Assembly (NCBI GenBank): GCA_903844155.1
Contig: CAIMSU010000030.1
Span: forward strand, 1-35,486
DNA: 35,486 nt
Origin: an uncultured Pseudomonadota bacterium
GTDB taxonomy: Bacteria > Myxococcota_A > UBA796 > SXON01
Direction: 5' to 3'
The position numbers and the translations under genes are program-made. Positions 24,341 through 31,436 of this stretch are shown one piece after another (the first letter of the stretch is position 1; each line of letters opens with the position of its first letter). The notes below the pieces were generated by a model, which worked only from the letters and a program-made list of their open reading frames with translations, was not told the origin of the DNA and did not search any database.

Positions 24341-24994
24341 CTAGTTGATGTTCGTCATCGAGGCAAAGAGCGTGAGCTGCTGGCCCCCGTTGACGGTGGA
24401 CGTCGGCGCGTCGACCTTCATCGTCGCGCCCGCTTTGATCGAGATGCTGTTGGAGGCGTCGAGGATGAAGTCCTTGCACTTCAGGCTGATCGTCTCCTTC
24501 GCCTCCACGATGATGTCCTTCCCGGAGTACAGGCTGAAGGTCTTCTCCTTCGCGTCCCAGATGAACCGAAGCTCCTCGTTGAAGCTGATGAGTTCGATGC
24601 GCTCATCGCCGGACGTGTCGTCGAACGTGAGGCGGTGGCCCGAACGACTCTGGAACACGCGCAGGTTGTTCTTCTGGTCCTCGTTCGCGTACGGCGGCAG
24701 GTCCACGCCGTTGTACAGCGAGCCGACCACGATCGCGTGGTTGATGTCGCCATGCACGAAGCTGACGAGCACCTCGTCGTTGACCTCCGGAATGGTCATC
24801 CAGCCGCGTTGCTGCCCGGCCATCGGCATCGACAGCCGCGCCCAGTAGCTCTCCGGCCCATCCTGCAGGGTCGGAAATTTCACCTTTACGCGGCCGAGCT
24901 TCTCGGGATCCACGTTGTCGGTGACGATGCCTTCGACGAGTCCCGGGAGTTGTCCGGAGACGGGGCGGCCATGCCGATCGGTGACCTTGGGCAA
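24341..24994 (-). CDS. gp5/gpV-like baseplate spike protein
   Basis: A 217-residue protein of the phage baseplate assembly protein V/VgrG OB-fold family, without the gp27-like part. TTG 24994 is preceded by AAGGA and fits the family start. The OB-fold spans about 18-98 (GLVEGIVTDNVDPEKLGRV, YWARLSMPMAG, IPEVNDEVLVSFVHGD, VVGSLYNG). A needle-like repeat region follows (about 115-195): SRSGHRLTFDDTSGDERIE, KDIIVEAKETISLKCKDF, DASNSISIKAGATMKVDAP. It ends at residue 217 with no HxH motif. Such trimers form the spike of contractile injection systems, T6SS or tailocins. A TATACT hexamer lies upstream. No sheath or tube gene is near. Confidence 0.83.
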   Translation of the reverse strand: MPKVTDRHGRPVSGQLPGLVEGIVTDNVDPEKLGRVKVKFPTLQDGPESYWARLSMPMAGQQRGWMTIPEVNDEVLVSFVHGDINHAIVVGSLYNGVDLPPYANEDQKNNLRVFQSRSGHRLTFDDTSGDERIELISFNEELRFIWDAKEKTFSLYSGKDIIVEAKETISLKCKDFILDASNSISIKAGATMKVDAPTSTVNGGQQLTLFASMTNIN

Positions 24995-25016
24995 GGGGAG
25001 TCCTTCGATTGTGGCA

Positions 25017-25022
25017 AGTATA
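25017..25022 (-). promoter_or_regulatory. Candidate -10 hexamer of the spike unit
   Basis: TATACT on the minus strand lies 22 bases upstream of TTG 24994. It matches the sigma-70 -10 consensus TATAAT at five of six bases. The -35 region (CCCAAA at the usual distance) does not match, so an activator may be needed. Confidence 0.4.
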
Positions 25023-25045
25023 GCGCGAATCCCCGGCGCTTTGGG

Positions 25046-25337
25046 GCTGTGCGCGGAACGGCGTCAGATCATCCGCCGGACGCGGGATCTTCGGGCCTTT
25101 TCGGGCGGCTACGTCGGCCTCACGCCGGTTGGAGGCTCGCTCGGAACGCCGCGTCGACCCCGCGCCGTTCGCGTGGGTGGCCAAGGAGAAGGCGCGACTT
25201 CGTGCCCCGCACGAAGCGTGCCTTCGACGCGGTCAGCAGCGGTCGCGCTCGCCGGAACCTGCGCAGGTGTGGACGGGTCAAGAGAGGTCACGAACACGCG
25301 TGACGGCTCGAAAGCCAAGGCGCGACGGGCAACAAAC
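25046..25337. other. Intergenic stretch without a recognised gene
   Basis: This stretch lies between the DUF1858 gene's terminator and the spike promoter. Frames are open on both strands but read as Arg/Pro/Gly-rich shadow sequence, without a start that carries a ribosome-binding site. A perfect 8-bp hairpin CTTCGTGC-CCC-GCACGAAG lies at 25198-25216. I see nothing else with a clear role. Confidence 0.4.
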
Positions 25338-25371
25338 AGCCATCACCGGACCGAAGGGGCCGGTGATGGCT
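25338..25371 (-). terminator. Strong hairpin containing the DUF1858 stop codon
   Basis: AGCCATCACCGG (25338-25349) and CCGGTGATGGCT (25360-25371) form a perfect 12-bp stem with a 10-base loop. The TGA of the DUF1858 gene lies within the stem on the minus strand. GTTTGTTG follows. It would end the four-gene leftward operon. Confidence 0.65.
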
Positions 25372-25810
25372 GCGGCGAGCGGTCTCCAATCCCCAGCGCC
25401 ACGAGCTCGGCGAGGAGCTGGTCGACATCGAAGCCCTCGGAGAAGGCGGCCTCGGCGAGGGTCTCGTCGGCGCCGACCGGGCAGGCGGGGCAGTTTGGCA
25501 GGCCGTGACGGGCAAAGACCTCGCGCACGCGGGGGTCGCGTGCGTGCGCTGCGTGGATCGGGAGGTCGGGCCCGAGGGGACGACGATCAAAAACCGGGGC
25601 GACGGCGTCGACGGTGTGCTCGAGTGCCCGCAGCGTCGGTCGGGCGGCGGCGAGGTCCGCGCGGATCAGGACCGCTGCATGCCGTCGGTCGTCGAGGATG
25701 CCGCGGATGACGGGCTCGGCGTGCGCGCGCAGGACGGCGACCGCGTGCCGACGGACCCGGTGCGGCAGTCGGGCGACCAGCCGGTCGAGATCAGCCGACG
25801 TGAGCGGCAC
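25343..25810 (-). CDS. DUF1858-domain protein
   Basis: A 155-residue cytoplasmic protein. GTG 25810 has GAGG about seven bases upstream and overlaps the end of the FAD gene. The frame is open further, but only as a shadow of that gene. The N-terminal 90 residues are Arg/Leu/Asp-rich helices (ADLDRLVARLPHRVRRHAVAV) and unassigned. Residues about 93-148 match DUF1858, the small helical domain of ScdA/hybrid-cluster-like proteins: PIHAAHARDPRVREVFARHG, then LPNCPACPVGADETL and SEGFDVDQLLAEL. The Cys pair CPAC is conserved in that domain and may bind metal or respond to redox state. It is the last gene of a leftward operon with a thioredoxin and a flavoprotein. Confidence 0.75.
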   Translation of the reverse strand: MPLTSADLDRLVARLPHRVRRHAVAVLRAHAEPVIRGILDDRRHAAVLIRADLAAARPTLRALEHTVDAVAPVFDRRPLGPDLPIHAAHARDPRVREVFARHGLPNCPACPVGADETLAEAAFSEGFDVDQLLAELVALGIGDRSPQPSPAPSVR

Positions 25811-27383
25811 AGAGCGCCTCGGCGACACGGAATCCGTCGAGCGCCGCGGAGATGATGCCACCCGCGTACCCGGCGCCCTCGCCGCAGGGGTAGAGGCCGG
25901 GGAGCGAGGTGGACTGCAGGTTTTCGCCGCGAAGGAAGCGCAGCGGCGCGGTGGTCCGGGTCTCGGGCGCGATGAGCACGCCCGCCTCGCCCGCGAATCC
26001 AGGAATCTCGGCATCGAACCGTCGGATCGCCTCGCGCATGCCGTGGACCACGGCGGCGGGGAGGACGCGCGCCAGATCCGTCGCCACGACCCCTTTCGGG
26101 TAGCTCACGCGCGGCAGGTCGACGCTCGCGCGCCCGGCCAGGAAGTCCGTCACGCGCTGTGCTGGCGCCGACCCCGTCCCCGCGACGGCGTGGGCCGCCT
26201 GCTCGATCGACCGCTGGAACGCGACGCCCGCGAGCGGATCGCCCGGCCACCTCGTGTGCGGGGCGTAGGCCTCGATCGGCACCTGCACGATCAGCGCGGA
26301 ATTCGCCCATCGCGCCATCCGCGTGGAGAAGCTCATCCCGTTCACGACAACGAGCCCGTCGGACTCCTCGGCGGGCACCACCAGCCCGCCAGGGCACATG
26401 CAGAACGTGTAGGCCGCCGACTCGGCGGCGCCGGGGGGCGTCCACGCCAGGCGGTACGACGCGGCCGGGAGCTCACCGCGGCCCGTGGGGTAGCGGGCGG
26501 CGTCGATGATCGCCTGCGGGTGTTCGATGCGGGCGCCGATCGCGATGGGGCGCTGCTCGGCGACCGCACCGGCCTCCAGGAGCGCCGCCATGGTGTCCCG
26601 GGCCGAGTGCCCCGTCGCCACGACTACCGGCCCGCCACCGATGACCTCGTCGCCCGCCGGCCCGTGCACCTCAACCCCCACGCAGGCGCCATCCTCGACC
26701 AGGAACCGGGCGACCCGGGTGTGGAAGCGGATCTCAACGCCCGCAGCCTGGAGCGTTGCACGGATCGCGGGCAGGATCGCGCGGACCTTGTCGGTGCCGA
26801 GGTGTGCCCAGCTCTCCTGGAGGATCCCGGGATCCGCGCCAGCGTCGACGAGCCGTGCGAAGACCCACCCCAGCTCGCCGTCGCGCCGCCGTGTGTAGAT
26901 CTTCCCGTCGGAGAAGGTGCCCGCGCCGCCCTCGCCAAAAACGATGTTGCTCTCGGGATCGAGCGGCTGTCCGCGCCAGTACGCGTTGACGACGGGGATG
27001 CGGTGCTCGACCGGCCCGCCGCGCTCGATGAGGATCGCGGGCGCGCCCGCCTCCGCCAGCCGCAGCGCGCAGAAGAGCCCTGCTGGCCCTGCCCCGACGA
27101 TGATCGGGCGGTTCTTCCAGCTTTGTTTCGGAGCGGGTGCTACGCCCGACCGCCGCTGCTCGTCCCGTTCCGTCCAGGCCCGCACGCCGGGTGCTGCGGG
27201 CACGCGCTCCCCGGCGATCTGCGCCCGCACCGTCGCCCGCCAGAGGGGTGGTCGGGCGCGTGCGTCCAGCGATTTCTTCACCAGCGTGACCGCAAGCGCC
27301 TCGATCCCGATGCGCTCGCGGACGGCAGCCGCGAGATCCGCCCCCTCGGCGCCAAGCGCGAGGTTGGAGATATGAAGGTACAA
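25791..27383 (-). CDS. FAD-dependent dehydrogenase-like protein (COG2509 type)
   Basis: A 530-residue flavoprotein. An N-terminal domain (1-85) has the YLHISNLAL and VTLVKKSLDAR elements of this family. The Rossmann FAD motif RPIIVGAGPAGLFCALRLAE lies at 92-111, with the acidic ribose-binding E120. Family features include NIVFGEGGAGTFSDGKIYTRR near 165, PVVVATGHSARDT, YTFCMCPGGLVVPA and the C-terminal GLYPCGEGAGYAGGII. These proteins are annotated as NAD(FAD)-utilising dehydrogenases; the true substrate is not known. ATG 27383 lies one base beyond the thioredoxin stop, and the 3' end overlaps the DUF1858 gene. Confidence 0.9.
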   Translation of the reverse strand: MYLHISNLALGAEGADLAAAVRERIGIEALAVTLVKKSLDARARPPLWRATVRAQIAGERVPAAPGVRAWTERDEQRRSGVAPAPKQSWKNRPIIVGAGPAGLFCALRLAEAGAPAILIERGGPVEHRIPVVNAYWRGQPLDPESNIVFGEGGAGTFSDGKIYTRRRDGELGWVFARLVDAGADPGILQESWAHLGTDKVRAILPAIRATLQAAGVEIRFHTRVARFLVEDGACVGVEVHGPAGDEVIGGGPVVVATGHSARDTMAALLEAGAVAEQRPIAIGARIEHPQAIIDAARYPTGRGELPAASYRLAWTPPGAAESAAYTFCMCPGGLVVPAEESDGLVVVNGMSFSTRMARWANSALIVQVPIEAYAPHTRWPGDPLAGVAFQRSIEQAAHAVAGTGSAPAQRVTDFLAGRASVDLPRVSYPKGVVATDLARVLPAAVVHGMREAIRRFDAEIPGFAGEAGVLIAPETRTTAPLRFLRGENLQSTSLPGLYPCGEGAGYAGGIISAALDGFRVAEALCAAHVG

Positions 27384-27384
27384 C

Positions 27385-27888
27385 CTACCCTCCGGCCTGG
27401 GTCACGGCCTGCGCAAGGCTGTCCCTGTCGATCGCGCCCTGGATGATGTCAGAGATGGTGCCGTCCGCTTTCAGCACGTAGGTCGTGGGGAAGACGTCGA
27501 TCCGGTAGGCCTCCTGCGTCGGGTCGTCGCAGATGAGGACCGGGTAGGCGATGGGCAAGCGGTGGACGATCTCGGCGAGGCGGGCGCCTTCGTTGGACGG
27601 GACGACGATGCCGTACAGCTTGATCGCCGGATGCGCCTTGGCGTAGGCGGAGAATTCGGGCATCTCCTGCTTGCACGGCCCGCACCACGTCGCAAAGAAG
27701 TTCAGCACGGCAACGCTGCCCTTCAGATCCGCGAGGCTGAGCGTCCCGCCGTCGATGGTCGTCAGGTTGAACGCCGAGGCTTCGCCGCCGCCGTGCGCGT
27801 CGTGATGGCGGGAGAGCACGTCCGCCAGCCAGAAGACCAGAAAGCCGACGCCAAGCGCCAGCGCCCAGTCGCGGATCATCCGGCCCAT
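27385..27888 (-). CDS. TlpA/ResA-like membrane-anchored thioredoxin
   Basis: A 167-residue thiol-disulfide oxidoreductase. An N-terminal membrane anchor (about 7-25) places the domain in the periplasm. The thioredoxin fold has the active site WCGPC at 68-72 in NFFATWCGPCKQEMPEF, and the cis-Pro in FPTTYVL. This is the TlpA/ResA/DsbE pattern, usually reductive and linked to cytochrome c maturation or copper delivery. ATG 27888 shares one base with the preceding stop (TGATG), so translation is coupled with the ArsC-like gene. The FAD gene follows after one base. Confidence 0.92.
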   Translation of the reverse strand: MGRMIRDWALALGVGFLVFWLADVLSRHHDAHGGGEASAFNLTTIDGGTLSLADLKGSVAVLNFFATWCGPCKQEMPEFSAYAKAHPAIKLYGIVVPSNEGARLAEIVHRLPIAYPVLICDDPTQEAYRIDVFPTTYVLKADGTISDIIQGAIDRDSLAQAVTQAGG

Positions 27889-28313
27889 CAGCCGCTCCTC
27901 GTGGACGACCCGCGGGGCGTGAGGTGCAACTTCAGGCGGCGAACCAGCTCATCCCGGGTCGCGCGCCAGGCGTCGTCGCGGTCGGCGAGGGGGGCGCAGG
28001 TCGGGTCCGGCAGGTGCCAGTCGATGCAGGGCAGTCCGGCGGGCAGCGGAAAGCGGAGGTCGGGCGCGAGCTTCACCGCCAGGGTGACCTCGTCGAGCGG
28101 CACCGCGAGCAGCGGCTTTGCGTGGATCCCGTCGACGGCGGCGCCGGCCTCGCGCAACAGCTTGCGAACCTCCGGGCGCACGTGCGAGGGGCGCATGCCG
28201 GCGCTGTAAGCGTCCACATCGAGGTCCAGGTCCTCCGCGACCATGCGCGCCAGACCGGCCGCGAGCGGGGCGCGGGCGGCGTCGTCGTCGTCGAGGAAGA
28301 GGAGGGTGGTCAC
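27888..28313 (-). CDS. ArsC/LMW-phosphatase-like protein lacking the catalytic Cys
   Basis: A 141-residue protein from GTG 28313; no Shine-Dalgarno is evident. It shows the low-molecular-weight tyrosine phosphatase/arsenate reductase fold: a first strand TTLLFL, a P-loop-like segment, RPEVRKLLREAG, EVTLAVKL, and the C-terminal WHLPDPT with the general-acid Asp and helix DELVRRLKLHL. In the family the P-loop reads C-x5-R-S. Here it is LDDDDAARAP: Asp8 occupies the Cys position and R14 remains. The enzyme is therefore probably inactive as phosphatase or reductase and may be a binding protein. It is the first gene of an operon with TlpA. Confidence 0.72.
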   Translation of the reverse strand: MTTLLFLDDDDAARAPLAAGLARMVAEDLDLDVDAYSAGMRPSHVRPEVRKLLREAGAAVDGIHAKPLLAVPLDEVTLAVKLAPDLRFPLPAGLPCIDWHLPDPTCAPLADRDDAWRATRDELVRRLKLHLTPRGSSTRSG

Positions 28314-28394
28314 GAGGAGGGGCGCTATCCCGTCCTGGTGATGGTCACCGTCAACTGGAAACGGGCGGCCGGCCCGGACCTTTGCGACGCCGCC

Positions 28395-28526
28395 CGCCGG
28401 TACTCCGGCGCTTGCGGCGGAGCAAAGTCGCGCCGATTCGGTACTCCGAATCGGCGTTAGGGCCCGGCCCGGGGGTAGCCGCGCCTCGCGCGGCTGAGGG
28501 GGGCGCCGGATAGGCGCCCCCCTCAG
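28395..28526. other. Cluster of GC-rich hairpins in a divergent intergenic region
   Basis: Four perfect stems are visible: CGCCGG-TACT-CCGGCG (28395-28410), GCCGATTCGG-TACT-CCGAATCGGC (28432-28455), AGCCGCGC-CTC-GCGCGGCT (28477-28495) and CTGAGGGGGGCGCC-GGATA-GGCGCCCCCCTCAG (28494-28526). The first two share the loop TACT. The region lies between divergent starts at 28313 and 28603 and contains no gene. It may be a repeat element, a protein-binding region or a transcription barrier. Confidence 0.65.
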
Positions 28527-28602
28527 AAAAGACGGTAGCGCCTCGATCTGAACGCGATCCGGCGTCAACCTTCTCCGCGCGGTTCATGATAGTCGCCGCT
28601 CC

Positions 28603-30033
28603 GTGAACGTCGTCTTCTACCTGCTCGTCCTCATCCCGGTGATGGTGGCGGGCGTGAACCGGGTACCCACCTACTCCGGCGTCGTCGACGGGCAGGCGAT
28701 GACGGTCCCGGCGTCCGGATTGTCGGCCGGCGCTGCGGTGATCGTCACGGAGCCGGCGTCGAGTCGGGATGGCGCGCGGAGCTTTGACGGAACGATCGCG
28801 ACCGTCGACAAGAGCACCGCCACCGTTCACGCCGCCGCCCCGGACGGACCCGCCACCGTGCGCGTGCTCGGGATGGAGGCGATGACCGTCGTCGGTGCCG
28901 GCGCGCTCGATGGCGTGAAGAGCAGCTTTGATCTCGTCCTCTCGCTCGTCGGCACGATGACCTTTTTCCTGGGTTTGATGAAGATCGTCGATGCGTCCGG
29001 CGGGCTGACAGCGATGGCGCGCTGGATCCGGCCGGTGATGGTCAAGCTGTTCCCGGATGTCCCCGCCGATCATCCCGCGATGAGCGCGATGATCCTGAAC
29101 CTCGCCGCCAACGTCCTCGGCCTCGGCAACGCCGCCACGCCCTTCGGCATCAAGGCGATGCAGGAGCTCGAGACGCTCAACCCCTCGCCCGGTACCGCCA
29201 CGAACGCGATGGCTTTGTTCCTCGCGATCAACACGGCGGGCGTCGCCGTCCTCCCCACCGGCGTCATCGCGATCCGCGCGGGCCTCGGCTCCAAAGACCC
29301 CGCTTCCATCCTGCTCCCCACGCTCCTCGGCACCTTCTGTCACACGATCGCCGCCGTCCTCATCTGCAAGGGCCTGCAGCGGTTCTACCCGCTCGAACGC
29401 GACGTTCCGGCCGCCCCGCCCGCAACGCTGCGCCCGGCGGAGTTCCTCCCCGTCCTCACCCTCCTCGCCGCGTTCGGCGCCTTCGTCACTGCCGCCGGCA
29501 TCTACGGCACGGTGGTCACGTCCTGGATCCTTCCCGGCTTGATCCTCGGGATGCTCACCATCGGCGTCGTGAACGGCGTTCGCGTCTACGAGGTCTTCAT
29601 CGACGGCGCGAAGGACGGCTTCATGACCGCCGTGAAGATCCTGCCCTTCGTCGTCGTGATCCTCGCAGGCGTCGGCATGTTCCAGGCCTCAGGCGCGATG
29701 GGCCGCCTCGTTTCCTTTGTCTCGCCGGTCTGCGCGCTCATCGGTCTCCCGCCTGAGGTGCTCCCGCTCGCGCTCCTGCGCCCGCTCTCGGGCTCCGGCG
29801 CCATCGCGCTCACCGCCGATCTGACCCGCGTGTACCACCCGGACACGTTCATCGGGCAGGTCGCCGGGACCGTGAACGGCTCGTCGGAGACGACGTTTTA
29901 CGTGCTTGCGCTGTACTTTGGCGCCGTCGGCGTCAACCGCTACCGCCATGCCGTGCTGACGGGCGTGCTCACGGACATCGCCGGGGTGATCTTCGCGGTG
30001 ACGGCCGTGCGGCTGTTGTTGGGCGGGGGCTGA
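28603..30033 (+). CDS. SpmA-SpmB-like fused nucleoside-recognition membrane protein
   Basis: A 476-residue inner-membrane protein starting with GTG. The first membrane segment (about 2-19) is followed by a polar domain of about 85 residues (20-105). From 106 the SpmA-like half has SFDLVLSLVGTMTFFLGLMK, LNLAANVLGLGNAATPFG and ATNAMALFLAINTAGVAVLP. From about 295 the SpmB-like half has GAKDGFMTAVKILPFVVVIL and PLALLRPLSGSGAIA. Fused forms are common outside spore formers. The transport substrate is unknown; GATE-type domains are tied to nucleosides or small ions. It diverges from the ArsC-like operon and converges with the sulfatase-like gene 17 bases away. Confidence 0.88.
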   Translation: MNVVFYLLVLIPVMVAGVNRVPTYSGVVDGQAMTVPASGLSAGAAVIVTEPASSRDGARSFDGTIATVDKSTATVHAAAPDGPATVRVLGMEAMTVVGAGALDGVKSSFDLVLSLVGTMTFFLGLMKIVDASGGLTAMARWIRPVMVKLFPDVPADHPAMSAMILNLAANVLGLGNAATPFGIKAMQELETLNPSPGTATNAMALFLAINTAGVAVLPTGVIAIRAGLGSKDPASILLPTLLGTFCHTIAAVLICKGLQRFYPLERDVPAAPPATLRPAEFLPVLTLLAAFGAFVTAAGIYGTVVTSWILPGLILGMLTIGVVNGVRVYEVFIDGAKDGFMTAVKILPFVVVILAGVGMFQASGAMGRLVSFVSPVCALIGLPPEVLPLALLRPLSGSGAIALTADLTRVYHPDTFIGQVAGTVNGSSETTFYVLALYFGAVGVNRYRHAVLTGVLTDIAGVIFAVTAVRLLLGGG

Positions 30034-30034
30034 C

Positions 30035-30048
30035 CCCGACTGGTCGGG
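30035..30048. terminator. Small hairpin between convergent genes
   Basis: CCCGA and TCGGG pair around a CTGG loop in the 17-base gap between the stop codons at 30033 and 30051. It is short and lacks a T tract, so it is only a possible bidirectional terminator. Confidence 0.3.
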
Positions 30049-30050
30049 CG

Positions 30051-31436
30051 CTACCAGTACCCCTGCGAGGGCGACATCCGCAGATCCCACAACTTCCGGG
30101 GATCAAGGCTCCCATCTGGCGGTGCGGCTACGCCCGTGCGGATGGTGATCAGCAGCTTGCGAAGCTCCTCGAAGCGCGCGGACTGGGCCGCCGAAAGGTC
30201 CGTCGCCTGCCAGGGATCCGTCGTGACGTCGTGGAGACGGAAGGAGTGCTGGACGTCGCGGGCGGCGAGGAGGGCCTGCGTGAGCTGCGGATCCATGGCC
30301 GTTGGGTGGTGCTGGTAGCTGCGGAACGAGAGCATGAGCGGGCCCTGCCGCAACGCCAGGAATTCGCCGAACTCGGCGTAGGCCCAGGCGTTCGGGTCGG
30401 GCGTGGTGATGGCAAGAAGGTCCTCGCCTGGCAAGCCTGCGGGGGGCAGCGCGCCGGCCAGCTTTGCGAGGGTGGGGAAGAGGTCGGTGAGCTCGACGAC
30501 CTGGTCGACCTGCCTCGTCTCCGTGACCGGGGTCGGACCGTAGATGGCGAGGGGGACGTGAACGGTGCGTTCGAGGAGGAAATTGTTCGACAGGGACGGA
30601 ACGACGTTCCCGCCCGCCAACCCGGTCGACGCCGTCATCGAAACGGCGTTCGTTGAGGACAAAACCACCCAGCGCGGCCGGCTTGACGGGAGCGCCTTGA
30701 GGATCGCGGCGACCTGCGCGCCGACCTTGCCCGACTCGGCCGCCATCGCCGCGCCGCCGTTGGACGGGCTCCCGGGCACGGGCATGGCGCCGGCCTGCAG
30801 CCCCGTCGCCGCGAGCAGCTCGGGCCGACACGTAGGCATCAGCTCGGGCAGCGCGAGGACGGCGAAGTGCGGGGCGTCGCCCGCGTTCCACCAGTCGTCG
30901 AACGTCGAGCTGAGGTCGGTCCAGGGCGTTTCGCGGTGGGGCCAGAGGCCGTTGAGCTCGACGTGGGTCTGGAACTGCGGCGTGTAGACCTCCGCGCCGT
31001 GGAGCCCGCTCGTGAAGAGCGCTGTTCGATAGCCGTAGATCCCGAGGACGTCCGGGAGCGTGTGGCGGTTCTGCGGGATCGTCGCGCACCAGGCGCGGTC
31101 GGTGGTGTCGACGGGGTGCATCCCATCGTCGTAGAGCCCGCACATCGGCAAGGCGGAGGCGTACATGCCGGTGAGCAGCGAGCCGAGGCTGACGAAGGGG
31201 GCGGGCGACTGCGAATACGCCGCTGAGAAGCGGACAGTAGGCGGGCCGAACGCGTTGAGGAGCGCAGCTTCGGCGCCTGGCGTGCCACCGAGATCCGCGG
31301 CCAGCCCGGGGACGAGCAGGACGACGAGGTCGGGGCTCGCGGGCGGTGGCGCGGCGACGGGCGCGGGTGCCGCGACGGGGCTGCAGCCCACGACGACGGG
31401 GAGCAGCAGGATCGCGGCGAACCAAGGATGCTTCAA
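30051..31436 (-). CDS. Sulfatase-fold lipoprotein, nucleophile missing
   Basis: A 461-residue lipoprotein. TTG 31436 overlaps the previous stop (TTGA) and has GGGGAGGAG four bases upstream; the signal peptide ends VVGC (Cys18). The alkaline-phosphatase/sulfatase fold is seen in LVVLLVPGL, FSAAYSQSPAPFVSLGSLLTG (67-90), HTLPDVLGIYGYRTALFTS, VHVPLAIYGP and ELTDLFPTLAKLAG. Sulfatases need C/S-x-P-x-R just before the SLLTG segment; here the residues are PFVSLG. The first metal-binding Asp of the N-terminal strand is also lost (VPGLAADLG). It is probably not an active sulfatase and may bind its ligand only, or use another mechanism. It is the last gene of the right-hand operon. Confidence 0.8.
   Translation of the reverse strand: MKHPWFAAILLLPVVVGCSPVAAPAPVAAPPPASPDLVVLLVPGLAADLGGTPGAEAALLNAFGPPTVRFSAAYSQSPAPFVSLGSLLTGMYASALPMCGLYDDGMHPVDTTDRAWCATIPQNRHTLPDVLGIYGYRTALFTSGLHGAEVYTPQFQTHVELNGLWPHRETPWTDLSSTFDDWWNAGDAPHFAVLALPELMPTCRPELLAATGLQAGAMPVPGSPSNGGAAMAAESGKVGAQVAAILKALPSSRPRWVVLSSTNAVSMTASTGLAGGNVVPSLSNNFLLERTVHVPLAIYGPTPVTETRQVDQVVELTDLFPTLAKLAGALPPAGLPGEDLLAITTPDPNAWAYAEFGEFLALRQGPLMLSFRSYQHHPTAMDPQLTQALLAARDVQHSFRLHDVTTDPWQATDLSAAQSARFEELRKLLITIRTGVAAPPDGSLDPRKLWDLRMSPSQGYW

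Noticed and set aside
20726-24994. Complete type VI secretion or phage-tail cluster
   Set aside because: Only spike-type proteins are found. No sheath, tube, TssJLM, ClpV or wedge homologue is recognisable in the window.
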